Of a DNA stretch of 64,000 nucleotides, positions 34,026 to 42,627 are shown piece by piece (the stretch's first letter is position 1; every line of letters begins with the position of its first letter). The notes under the pieces are model-generated. The model made no database searches and was not told the DNA's origin. It saw only the letters and a list, made by a program, of their open reading frames with translations. The stretch comes from Desnuesiella massiliensis (lineage in GTDB: Bacteria > Bacillota > Clostridia > Clostridiales > Clostridiaceae), in contig NZ_LN879456.1 in NCBI RefSeq assembly GCF_001403615.1, positions 310,001-374,000 of the forward strand, written 5' to 3'. Position numbers and translations under genes: made by a program.

Positions 34026-34970
34026 ATGGATAAAAGAACTAAAATTTCTATAATAGGGGCAGGATTCGTAGGCTCTACTACTGCTTATGCCTTAATGCTA
34101 GAGGGATTGGCTTCTGAAATAGTTATAGTAGATATTAATAAAGATAAAGCAATGGCAGAAGCTATGGACCTTTCTCATGGAGCTGCCTTTGTAAAACCTG
34201 TAAATATTATATCTGGCGAATATGAAGATACAAAAGATTCAGATATAGTTATTATCACTGCAGGTATTGGACCAAAACCAGGAGAAACAAGGCTTGATAT
34301 TATAAACAAAAATATTAGTATTTTTAAAACCATGATTCCACAGATAGTTAAATATAACCCTAATGCCATTCTTTTAGTAGTATCAAATCCAGTAGACGTA
34401 TTAACCTATATAACTTATAAGCTGTCAGGCTTTCCAAGTTCAAGGGTTATAGGTTCAGGAACTGTACTAGATACTTCTAGATTTAGATATATGCTAAGCG
34501 AACATTTTAACATAGATGCTAGGAATATTCATACTTATATAATAGGAGAACATGGAGATTCTGAGATTGCTGCTTGGAGTTTAACTAATATTGCTGGCAT
34601 GTCTGCGGATGAATATTGTTTAAAGATGTGTGCAAATTGTGATAGTAGTTTTAAAAATTCTATCCCAGAAGCAGTAAAAAATGCAGCTTATGAAATATTA
34701 AATAGAAAAGGATATACTAATTATGCTGTAGCCTTAGCAGTAAGAAGAATTGTGGAGGCTATTTTGAGAGATGAAAATGCTATTTTAACCATATCTAGTC
34801 TTTTTACAGGCCAATATGGTATAGACGATGTATATTTGGGAATTCCAACAGTAGTAGGAAAAGCAGGAGCTAAAAATATATTAGAAGTTAGTTTAAATGA
34901 GGAAGAATCAAGTAAATTGCATGAGTCTGCTGGTATACTTAAAGAATATATTTTAAAATCTGATATTTAG
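34026..34970 (+). CDS. ldh: L-lactate dehydrogenase
   Basis: This 314-aa NAD-dependent enzyme reduces pyruvate to L-lactate, competing with pflB for pyruvate. The Rossmann motif is GAGFVGSTTAY, the substrate Arg is in the PGETRLDI loop, and the catalytic His is in IGEHGDSEIAAWS. The start is the ATG 10 nt after TTGGAGG; the upstream TTG is part of the ribosome site. I see no convincing terminator after it; the asnA promoter starts 3 bp beyond the stop. Confidence 0.96.
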   Translation: MDKRTKISIIGAGFVGSTTAYALMLEGLASEIVIVDINKDKAMAEAMDLSHGAAFVKPVNIISGEYEDTKDSDIVIITAGIGPKPGETRLDIINKNISIFKTMIPQIVKYNPNAILLVVSNPVDVLTYITYKLSGFPSSRVIGSGTVLDTSRFRYMLSEHFNIDARNIHTYIIGEHGDSEIAAWSLTNIAGMSADEYCLKMCANCDSSFKNSIPEAVKNAAYEILNRKGYTNYAVALAVRRIVEAILRDENAILTISSLFTGQYGIDDVYLGIPTVVGKAGAKNILEVSLNEEESSKLHESAGILKEYILKSDI

Positions 34971-34972
34971 TA

Positions 34973-35001
34973 TTGACAGTTATCATAAGCTGATATATAA
35001 T
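34973..35001 (+). promoter_or_regulatory. asnA leader promoter
   Basis: A consensus TTGACA (34973-34978) and TATAAT (34996-35001) are separated by 17 bp. Confidence 0.85.
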
Positions 35002-35014
35002 CATAAAAAACAAT

Positions 35015-35293
35015 AAGTTACAAACAGTGATAGGAAGAGTACTTATATGAAGTAGTTTCAGCGAGTAGGTGAGGGTGAAAGGCCTATACGAAGCTTATAA
35101 GGAAGAACAGCCTGGAGTTTCCAAACGAACTCATTATTGATAGTAGTCTTGGACGGAGCCTTACCGTTAAAACTAGGACAGTATATAGTGTTTTTTCTGT
35201 ACTGATTTAAGAGAACTTATTTTTAAGTTAATTTAGGTGGCACCGCGGAAGTATAGCCTTTCGTCCTATTCATAGGATGAAGGGCTTTTTTTA
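35015..35293 (+). promoter_or_regulatory. T-box riboswitch, asparagine (specifier AAC)
   Basis: Stem I elements are AAGAGTA, AGCGAGTAGGTGAGGGTGAAAG and GGAAG, followed by AAC at 35106-35108, the Asn specifier. The T-box core GGTGGCACCGCGG is at 35236-35248. Its variable base is C (TGGCACC), which pairs with the G73 discriminator of tRNA-Asn. A terminator stem (GCCTTTCGTCCTAT / ATAGGATGAAGGGC) and T7 follow. Uncharged tRNA-Asn should allow asnA expression. Confidence 0.93.
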
Positions 35294-35372
35294 TTTTTAA
35301 AATTTATTAAAAAAATGACTATGGTTTGGCCAAATTGATAGTCCATTTATGCAGAAAAAGGAGAGATATAAA

Positions 35373-36389
35373 ATGCAAAAATTGGACTTAATAATACCAC
35401 AAGATTACAAAACTATATTAGATCTTAAGGAAACAGAGATTGCAATCAAGAAAGTAAAAGATTTTTTCGAAAAAGCATTAGCTAAGTCTCTAAGCTTGAC
35501 AAGAGTGTCAGCACCTTTATTTGTAAAAGGTGAAACAGGATTAAACGATAACCTAAATGGTGTTGAAAGGCCAGTAGATTTTAGTATTAAAGCCTTAGAG
35601 GAAGAAAAGGCAGAGATAGTACATTCTTTAGCTAAGTGGAAGAGAATGGCTCTTCATAGATATGCCTTCATACCAGGAGAAGGACTATATACTGATATGA
35701 ATGCTATAAGAAGAGATGAAGATTTGGATAATATTCATTCTATTTATGTAGATCAATGGGATTGGGAAAAAGTGATCATAAAAGAACAAAGGAATATTGA
35801 GTTCCTAAAGGAGATTGTCACTGAAATATTTAAGGTGTTTAAATCTACGGAAGACTATATTTCTAAGGAATATTCTTTAATAGATAAAATTCTTCCAGAA
35901 GAGATATTTTTTATAACCTCGCAAGAATTAGAGGATTTATATCCATCACTGTGCCCAAAAGAAAGAGAAGATGCTATTTGCAAAGAAAAAGGAGCTGTTT
36001 TTCTAATGCAAATAGGAGGAGAACTAAGATCTGGAGAGAAGCATGATGGGCGTTCTCCTGACTATGATGATTGGACATTAAATGGGGACTTATTGCTTTG
36101 GTATCCTGTATTAGATAGAGCTCTTGAACTATCCTCCATGGGAATTAGGGTAGATAAGAAGGCTTTAGAAAAACAATTAGCTGTAAGTGAGTGCATTGAA
36201 AGGAAAGAATTGCCCTTTCATAAAATGCTTTTAAGTGAAGAACTGCCTTTTACCATCGGAGGTGGTATAGGACAATCAAGAATTTGTATGTACTTTTTAA
36301 GGAAAGCGCATATTGGAGAGGTTCAAGCTTCCATATGGCCTGAAAAAATGATAGATATTTGTGAGAACAATGGAATAGCCTTATTATAG
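35373..36389 (+). CDS. asnA: Aspartate-ammonia ligase (asparagine synthetase A)
   Basis: This 338-aa enzyme makes asparagine from aspartate and ammonia with ATP, on a class II aminoacyl-tRNA-synthetase-like fold. Motifs are LSLTRVSAPLFV, WKRMALHRYAF, SIYVDQWDWEK and GGGIGQSRICMYFL. The start is the ATG after AAGGAGA; the earlier in-frame ATG at 35349 has no ribosome site. Control by the upstream Asn T-box fits its product. Confidence 0.96.
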   Translation: MQKLDLIIPQDYKTILDLKETEIAIKKVKDFFEKALAKSLSLTRVSAPLFVKGETGLNDNLNGVERPVDFSIKALEEEKAEIVHSLAKWKRMALHRYAFIPGEGLYTDMNAIRRDEDLDNIHSIYVDQWDWEKVIIKEQRNIEFLKEIVTEIFKVFKSTEDYISKEYSLIDKILPEEIFFITSQELEDLYPSLCPKEREDAICKEKGAVFLMQIGGELRSGEKHDGRSPDYDDWTLNGDLLLWYPVLDRALELSSMGIRVDKKALEKQLAVSECIERKELPFHKMLLSEELPFTIGGGIGQSRICMYFLRKAHIGEVQASIWPEKMIDICENNGIALL

Positions 36390-36418
36390 GAAGTATCATA
36401 TTATGAGGGGGAAAAATC

Positions 36419-37225
36419 ATGGTTGATGAAGTAAGAGAGTATTATGACAGTATGGCTGAGGTGGAGTGGGATAGATTAAATAATCCTTATTCTACAATAG
36501 AGTTTAGAAGTACTTTGTATTTAATGGATAAATATTTTCCTAAGGAGGGTTCTATTCTTGACATTGGCTCAGGTCCAGGAAGATATTCTTTAGAATTAAT
36601 AAAAAGAGGTTTTGACACACACCTATTAGATATTTCTATTAAGGAGCTTGAAATAGCAAAGACAAAAATAGAGGAAGCAGGGTTAAAGGCTGGGAACTAT
36701 TATTGTAGAAGTGCCTTAGAATTAGAGATTTTTGAAGACGAAACTTATGATGGAATTTTAATAATGGGACCTTTATACCATTTGCACCATAGAGAAGATA
36801 GGCTGAGGGTTATAAAAGATGTTTATAGAATACTAAAAAAAGGTGGAATTGCTTTGTTCTCATATATTAACACTTGGGGATGCTTAAGAGCAGGAGTTAG
36901 TGAGTTTCCAGAGGTCTTTGAAGATTTAGAGCATTTTGAAAGATATATAAAAGGTGATTTAAAGTTTTCACCAGAAGAAAGCTTCACAGCTACTTACTTT
37001 ACCACTCCAAAGTTAGCTATGAATGAGATAGAGGATGGCGGATTCAATATTATATCTTATGCAGGAGCAGAGGGTTTTTTAAGCGGTATGGGTAAACAAT
37101 TATCAGATTTATCTATCTCCCTGCCAGGGATTTATGATAATTTTGTTCAAAAGGCTGTGGAATATTGCGAACTTCCTCAGTATAGAGATGCTACGGAGCA
37201 TGTTCACTTTATAGTTAAAAAATAA
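36419..37225 (+). CDS. Class I SAM-dependent methyltransferase
   Basis: This 268-aa protein has the Rossmann methyltransferase fold: motif I ILDIGSGPGRYSLEL near residues 45-59, the acidic end of strand 2 (HLLDIS), motif IV YDGILIMGPLYHL, and motif V LKKGGIALFSYIN. The substrate is not predictable from sequence. It starts 29 bp after asnA without a terminator between, so it may be co-transcribed under the Asn T-box. Confidence 0.8.
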   Translation: MVDEVREYYDSMAEVEWDRLNNPYSTIEFRSTLYLMDKYFPKEGSILDIGSGPGRYSLELIKRGFDTHLLDISIKELEIAKTKIEEAGLKAGNYYCRSALELEIFEDETYDGILIMGPLYHLHHREDRLRVIKDVYRILKKGGIALFSYINTWGCLRAGVSEFPEVFEDLEHFERYIKGDLKFSPEESFTATYFTTPKLAMNEIEDGGFNIISYAGAEGFLSGMGKQLSDLSISLPGIYDNFVQKAVEYCELPQYRDATEHVHFIVKK

Positions 37226-37249
37226 AAAGCGACTTCTGTCGCTTTTTTC
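37223..37249. terminator. Bidirectional terminator, methyltransferase / birA
   Basis: The stem AAAAAGCGAC / GTCGCTTTTT has loop TTCT. Nearly the same hairpin recurs after trmB (47681-47704). Confidence 0.85.
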
Positions 37250-38239
37250 TTATATGTATCCATAAAGTCCTCGCATAGAAACCTCTCCAGATATTATGGG
37301 AAGTATAGTTCCATCCTCTTTCTCGATTATAAGTTCTCCCTGGTCATCAATATCTATTACCTTTGCAATTATAACTTCATTTTTATTTATGAGTTTAACC
37401 TCTTTTCCTATAAATATAGAATTAGCCCTACATATCTCTATAGTAGAATTTATATTGCTGTAATTAATCATTTCGTTGTATAGAGGCTCAAATTCATTCA
37501 TTATCTTAGCTATTAAATTTTTTCTTATTATAGATTCACCTTTTTCTAGTTTAATAGAAGTCGCAATATCCCTAATTTCTTCTGGAAAATCCTCTAGATT
37601 TAAATTTGCATTTATTCCTATACCCATGATAATATAATTTATTTTAGTTAATTCACCACTCATTTCAGTAAGTATACCGCAAACCTTTTTGTTATTTATA
37701 ATTATGTCATTAGGCCATTTTATTCCACAATTGATATTACAATATTCTTTTATGGCTTTATGTACTGCTGCAGCAGCAATTAAGGTTATTTTAGAGGCAT
37801 AGGAGGGCTCTACATCAGGCCTTAGAATTAAAGACATCCAAATTCCCTTATCTTTTGGAGAGGTCCATGCTCTGCCCAATCTTCCCTTACCAGAGCTTTG
37901 ACTTTCACTAATTATTAAGGTTCCTTCTTTTTCGCCTTGTCTAGCTAGTTCTTTAGCTTTAGCATTAGTGGAATCTATACTTTGAAAATAGTAAATATTT
38001 CTTCCTATAATATTTGTTTTTAAATGAGGGCTTATTTCTTCATAGGTTAACAGGTCAGGACTGCTAATAAGCTTATAGCCTTTATTTGATACAGAGCTTA
38101 TTTCATAACCTTCTTCTTTAAGGGCTTTAATATATTTCCATATAGCAGCTCTAGTTACCCCTAAACTTTTACTTAGTTCTTCACCAGATATGTGACTATC
38201 TGAACTTTTTTTTAATAGATCAAGTATTATGCTTTTCAT
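37250..38239 (-). CDS. birA: Biotin-protein ligase / biotin operon repressor
   Basis: This 329-aa bifunctional protein has an N-terminal winged helix (GEELSKSLGVTRAAIWKYIKA, residues about 20-45), then the ligase core with SQSSGKGRLGRAW, WPNDIIINNKKVCGILTEM and a C-terminal SH3-like domain. It biotinylates carboxylases and represses biotin genes. The start is the ATG 9 nt after AAAGGAT; three codons upstream another ATG sits too near that site. Confidence 0.94.
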   Translation of the reverse strand: MKSIILDLLKKSSDSHISGEELSKSLGVTRAAIWKYIKALKEEGYEISSVSNKGYKLISSPDLLTYEEISPHLKTNIIGRNIYYFQSIDSTNAKAKELARQGEKEGTLIISESQSSGKGRLGRAWTSPKDKGIWMSLILRPDVEPSYASKITLIAAAAVHKAIKEYCNINCGIKWPNDIIINNKKVCGILTEMSGELTKINYIIMGIGINANLNLEDFPEEIRDIATSIKLEKGESIIRKNLIAKIMNEFEPLYNEMINYSNINSTIEICRANSIFIGKEVKLINKNEVIIAKVIDIDDQGELIIEKEDGTILPIISGEVSMRGLYGYI

Positions 38240-38302
38240 AGCTATCATCCTTTATGATTTTAATTCATATAATTATAACATTAACTATAAAAATTTTCTA
38301 TC

Positions 38303-38345
38303 TGTAACCAATGTTACCGATATTGAAAGTTATTTTTAGTACAAT
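38303..38345 (+). promoter_or_regulatory. hcp promoter with a Crp/Fnr-type palindrome
   Basis: TGTAACCAATGTTACC (38303-38318) holds the dyad GTAAC-N4-GTTAC, centred at 38310.5. A -10 TACAAT lies at 38340-38345 with no good -35. If transcription starts near 38352 the dyad centre is at about -41.5, the position used by Crp/Fnr-family activators. HcpR is such a regulator of hcp in anaerobes. Confidence 0.45.
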
Positions 38346-38409
38346 AAGCTTGTAAGTTCGAAAAAATAAAAATTAATTAATAAATATGACTTTAAGGAGG
38401 AGTAAATAA

Positions 38410-40248
38410 ATGATAACTGCTAAAACTCTTATAGGAGAAGCTTTAAAATTAAACCCAAAAGCAGCAGAAATTTTGATGTCAAAAGGGTTAGGATGCATTG
38501 GATGTCCATCTTCACAAATGGAGTCTCTAGAAGAAGCAGCTCAAATCCATGGTATAGATGTAAATGAATTATTAAAGGATTTAAATAAGGATATTCAAAC
38601 AGGTTCTAACTATGAAATGTTCTGCTATCAATGTGAACAAACTGCTGGCGGTAAAGGCTGTGTAAAGGTAGGGGTATGTGGTAAGGATTCAAGGGTTGCT
38701 GCATTACAAGACTTATTAGTACATCAATTAAAGGGCATTGGATTCTATGGTAATATTGCTATAGAAAATGGTTTAACCATTAGTGATAAAATAAATAGCT
38801 TTGTTATGGATGGATTATTCACTACCTTAACTAATGTAAGCTTTGATGCTGAAAAGATTGCAGCTATAGTATTAGAGGGAAATAAAGTAAAAGCAGAGCT
38901 TAAGAATATGGTAGGTGCAGTAGAAAATGTGTTTGAAGGTGCTGACTACGTGGCTCCAGAAAACATAGACGCTATGATGGAAGATGCAAAGGCCTTTAAT
39001 ATTATGTCAGATGCTTCCCTTAATGAAGATATAAGATCCCTAAAGGAATTAGCTATCTATGGATTAAAAGGTATGGCAGCTTATGGTCATCATGCTTATG
39101 TTTTAGGATACCAAAATTCAGAAGTTAATAACTTCTTCTTTAAAGCTTTAAGCAAAACTTTAGACCAAAGTGTAACCCTAGAGCAGTGGGTTGGATTAAA
39201 TATGGAATTAGGTTCCGTTAACTTTAAAGTTATGGAATTGTTGGACAAGGCTAATACTGATACTTATGGACATCCAGAACCAACACCAGTTGCCATTACA
39301 AAGAAAAAAGGACCTTTCATAGTGGTTTCAGGTCATGATCTTAAAGATTTAAAACAATTACTTGAACAAACAGAAGGAAAAGGAATAAATATTTATACTC
39401 ATGGTGAAATGCTACCAGCTCATGCTTATCCAGAACTTAAAAAATATAGTCATTTAGCTGGAAACTATGGCGGAGCATGGCAAGATCAACAAAAGGAATT
39501 TGATAACTTACCAGGAGCAGTTTTAATGACTACAAACTGCATACAAAAACCAAGAGATAACTATAAAGATAGAATCTTCACTTCAGGTGTAGTGGCTTGG
39601 CCAGATGTAGTTCATATTGATGATGTAAATGGAGTTAAGGATTTTACAGCTGTAGTTGAAAAAGCTCTTGAACTAGGCGGATGGTCAGAAACTGAGGAAG
39701 AAAAGACTATACTAGTTGGCTTTGGAAGAAATGCAACTTTAAGCCATGCTGGCGAGATTATAGAAGCAGTTAAAGCTGGTGCTATAAAACATTTCTTCTT
39801 AATAGGTGGTTGTGATGGAGCTAAATCAGGAAGAAATTATTATACAGAGTTAGCTACTAGCTTGCCACAAGATACAGTAATACTGACATTGGCTTGCGGT
39901 AAATATAGATTCAACAAGCTTGATTTTGGAACTGTTGCTGGATTGCCAAGGTTATTAGATGTGGGACAATGTAATGATGCTTATTCAGCAATTAAGATAG
40001 CATTAGCTTTAGCAGAAGCCTTTAATTGCGGAGTAAATGATCTTCCACTTTCAATGATATTGTCATGGTATGAACAAAAAGCTGTATGTATACTACTAAC
40101 ATTATTGTCCTTAAATATTAAGAATATAAAATTAGGACCATCATTACCAGCTTTTATATCTCCAAATGTTTTACAAGTATTAGTAGACAATTTTGGAATT
40201 GCGCCAATAACTAATGCTGAAAATGACATAAAAGAAATATTAGGATAA
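38410..40248 (+). CDS. hcp: Hybrid cluster protein fused to a redox disulfide (DUF1858) domain
   Basis: This 612-aa protein is longer than usual Hcp (about 550). Residues 1-62 are a prismane-associated DUF1858 domain with C29-x2-C32 (GLGCIGCPSS). Hcp proper then starts with the [4Fe-4S] motif C72-x2-C75-x8-C84-x5-C90. Hybrid-cluster ligands are visible in TTNCIQKP, GGCDGAK and LACGKYRF. Hcp reduces nitric oxide or hydroxylamine and serves nitrosative-stress defence. AAGGAGGAG precedes the ATG. It is monocistronic. Confidence 0.95.
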   Translation: MITAKTLIGEALKLNPKAAEILMSKGLGCIGCPSSQMESLEEAAQIHGIDVNELLKDLNKDIQTGSNYEMFCYQCEQTAGGKGCVKVGVCGKDSRVAALQDLLVHQLKGIGFYGNIAIENGLTISDKINSFVMDGLFTTLTNVSFDAEKIAAIVLEGNKVKAELKNMVGAVENVFEGADYVAPENIDAMMEDAKAFNIMSDASLNEDIRSLKELAIYGLKGMAAYGHHAYVLGYQNSEVNNFFFKALSKTLDQSVTLEQWVGLNMELGSVNFKVMELLDKANTDTYGHPEPTPVAITKKKGPFIVVSGHDLKDLKQLLEQTEGKGINIYTHGEMLPAHAYPELKKYSHLAGNYGGAWQDQQKEFDNLPGAVLMTTNCIQKPRDNYKDRIFTSGVVAWPDVVHIDDVNGVKDFTAVVEKALELGGWSETEEEKTILVGFGRNATLSHAGEIIEAVKAGAIKHFFLIGGCDGAKSGRNYYTELATSLPQDTVILTLACGKYRFNKLDFGTVAGLPRLLDVGQCNDAYSAIKIALALAEAFNCGVNDLPLSMILSWYEQKAVCILLTLLSLNIKNIKLGPSLPAFISPNVLQVLVDNFGIAPITNAENDIKEILG

Positions 40249-40256
40249 TCCTTTGA

Positions 40257-40286
40257 GAACCAGTTTTTTAAGAACTGGTTCTTTTA
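40257..40286 (+). terminator. Terminator after hcp
   Basis: The stem AGAACCAGTT / AACTGGTTCT is followed by TTTT. Confidence 0.82.
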
Positions 40287-40403
40287 CTTATAGTTAATAA
40301 AATATAAAAAGCTTCTTCTCATGGAATAAAAAACATAATATAAAAGCTTAAAAAGTGAACATAATAAGATTATAGTTTTTATTTTACGGAAGAAGGCATA
40401 ATT

Positions 40404-41594
40404 ATGAAGAAATTATCAATTTTCAAGAAGATTATTATTCTTTTTCTAATTCTCTTTATAGGTATTTTTAGTTATTTTTATAGTTTATATAGCAATATTC
40501 GTAATAATATATATGAGGCTACACCTAAAGAAAATGAAATTGAAGTAAAAATTAAAGGAAATATGGAACAAAAGACAGAGCATGCAGAAGAAGAGGAGAG
40601 TAACTTTCAATATCAAAAGGGAATTACCAATATACTTTTCATAGGCCTAGATGCTAGAGAAGTAAATGAAAATAGCAGATCCGATTCCATGATTATAGCT
40701 ACTATTGATGAAAATAACAAGAAGTTAAAATTTACATCTATAATGCGAGACACTTATGTAAATATACCAGGCCATGGACAGCAGAAAATAAATACAGCTT
40801 TTGCATTAGGAGGGGCTCAATTATTGTTAAAGACCTTAGAAAGTAATCTTAATATAAAAATTGAAAAATATATGGTGGTAAACTTTTGGGGATTCCAAGA
40901 TATAGTAGATAGTTTGGGAGGTCTTGATATTAGTATAAAGGATTATGAGGTTGATGAGATAAATAAGTATATAGGCGAGGTCAATGAAAAAAAATCACCT
41001 AGGATTATAAAGAGTGGTTTGCAGCATTTAGATGGTCAGCAAGTACTAGCTTATACTAGAATAAGAAAAGTTGGGGATGGATCCTTTGAAAGAAATAGGA
41101 GACAGAGAGAAGTGATGATGCTTTTAAGTGAAAGAATATTAGCAATGAATTTTTGGAATTATCCTTCTATGGTGAGTAAAATTTCTAATTATATAAAAAC
41201 TAATATAGAACCTATGACTATTATTAATTATGGATATACCGTTTCTAAAATAAAACCTATGACCATTGAACAATTGCAAATACCAGTAAGCGAGTTATGT
41301 GAAGGTGGCAATTATAAAGGTAGCTGGGTTATAATAATGGATAAAAAGCAGAATAGCAATATATTAAATAATTTTATATATAATGATAAAATAATAGATA
41401 AAAAAGACTATGATTATAATGCATTTAAAAACATTATAAGTCAATATAAAAATTATGATAAAAAAGCATCTAATAAAAGTGCCAAGAAGATTATTAAAAG
41501 AGAAGATAATATGAATAAAGCTCCTCAGAGAAATAATGATAAATTGCAGCATAATGACGAAGAACATGACGACTATGATTTATCTGAGGAATAG
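40404..41594 (+). CDS. LytR-CpsA-Psr (LCP) family cell-wall transferase
   Basis: This 396-aa protein has a short cytoplasmic N-terminus and one membrane helix (residues 9-30). An external LCP domain covers about 75-310, with MRDTYVNIPGHGQQKINTAF, GGLDI, and the Arg-rich pyrophosphate-lipid loop YTRIRKVGDGSFERNRRQRE. LCP enzymes attach teichoic acids or polysaccharides to peptidoglycan. The C-terminal 60 residues are a charged, low-complexity Lys/Asn/Asp tail. Confidence 0.92.
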   Translation: MKKLSIFKKIIILFLILFIGIFSYFYSLYSNIRNNIYEATPKENEIEVKIKGNMEQKTEHAEEEESNFQYQKGITNILFIGLDAREVNENSRSDSMIIATIDENNKKLKFTSIMRDTYVNIPGHGQQKINTAFALGGAQLLLKTLESNLNIKIEKYMVVNFWGFQDIVDSLGGLDISIKDYEVDEINKYIGEVNEKKSPRIIKSGLQHLDGQQVLAYTRIRKVGDGSFERNRRQREVMMLLSERILAMNFWNYPSMVSKISNYIKTNIEPMTIINYGYTVSKIKPMTIEQLQIPVSELCEGGNYKGSWVIIMDKKQNSNILNNFIYNDKIIDKKDYDYNAFKNIISQYKNYDKKASNKSAKKIIKREDNMNKAPQRNNDKLQHNDEEHDDYDLSEE

Positions 41595-41611
41595 AATAAG
41601 ATACCTTAAAT

Positions 41612-41650
41612 AGCTAGTCCGTAATTAGTATAGTGACTAGTTATTTTTTA
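41612..41650 (+). terminator. Terminator after the LCP gene
   Basis: The stem GCTAGTC / GACTAGT has a 16-nt loop that pairs partly, then T6. Confidence 0.6.
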
Positions 41651-41750
41651 TATATAAAGTATAAAATTAAAAAAATCTCTTTAAATAAGTGCATATATAT
41701 AATATCATTATATTTACATCGTAGTTAAGAAATTTATAGGAGGAATTTAT

Positions 41751-42449
41751 ATGAGTATACATATTGGAGCAAAAGATAATGCTATTGCAAAAACAGTGTT
41801 GCTTCCTGGGGATCCATTAAGGGCTAAATTCATAGCGGACACCTTCCTTGATAATGTAGTTTGTTATAATGAAGTAAGAGGAATGTACGGTTTTACAGGA
41901 AATTATAAAGGTAAGGCAGTTTCTGTTCAAGGTACTGGTATGGGCGTACCCTCTATATCTATTTATGCTAATGAGCTTATTCAAAGCTATGGAGCAAAAA
42001 ATCTTATAAGAGTAGGAACTTGTGGTTCAATACAAGAAGATATTAAGGTAAGAGATGTAATCTTGGCTATGAGTGCGTGTACTGATTCTAGCATCAATAA
42101 ATTAAGATTTAATGGTATGGATTTTGCACCTACTGCTAATTTTGAGTTGTTAAAAAAAGCTTATGATTATGGTATGGAGAAATACTTAAATATGAAGGCG
42201 GGCAGTGTTTTGACCTCGGATACTTTCTATCAAGACGAACAAGATGCTTGGAAAAGATGGGCTAGATTTGGAGTGCTAGCTATTGAGATGGAAACAGCTG
42301 CTCTATATACTTTAGCAGCTAAGTTTGGTGTAAATGCTTTATCTATTTTAACTGTCAGTGATAGCATTGTTACTGGTGAGGAAACTAGTGCTAAGGAAAG
42401 ACAAGAAACCTTTACTAAAATGATTGAGGTAGCTTTGGAATTGGCATAA
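41751..42449 (+). CDS. deoD: Purine-nucleoside phosphorylase (DeoD type)
   Basis: This 232-aa hexameric-type phosphorylase cleaves purine (deoxy)nucleosides for salvage. Motifs are LLPGDPLRAKFIA, GTGMGVPSISIYA, RVGTCGSIQ, VLAIEMETAALYTLA and the catalytic Asp of LTVSDSIVTGEE. AGGAGG precedes the ATG. It is flanked by terminators and so is a single gene. Confidence 0.96.
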   Translation: MSIHIGAKDNAIAKTVLLPGDPLRAKFIADTFLDNVVCYNEVRGMYGFTGNYKGKAVSVQGTGMGVPSISIYANELIQSYGAKNLIRVGTCGSIQEDIKVRDVILAMSACTDSSINKLRFNGMDFAPTANFELLKKAYDYGMEKYLNMKAGSVLTSDTFYQDEQDAWKRWARFGVLAIEMETAALYTLAAKFGVNALSILTVSDSIVTGEETSAKERQETFTKMIEVALELA

Positions 42450-42459
42450 ATTAAATAAA

Positions 42460-42510
42460 AATAACCTATAATTTTAGATTTTATAAATCTTAAGTTATAG
42501 GTTATTTTTA
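42460..42510 (+). terminator. Terminator after deoD
   Basis: The stem AATAACCTATAA / TTATAGGTTATT is followed by TTTA; the loop can extend the pairing. Confidence 0.8.
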
Positions 42511-42627
42511 TTTTTAAAAGCATATGAAATCATTAGAAGGAATAAATATAAATAACTATATTCTATATAATTAACAATTTTTATATGAAGACATATTATA
42601 TAAGCAAAGGGAAGGAGGTTTTTGGCA

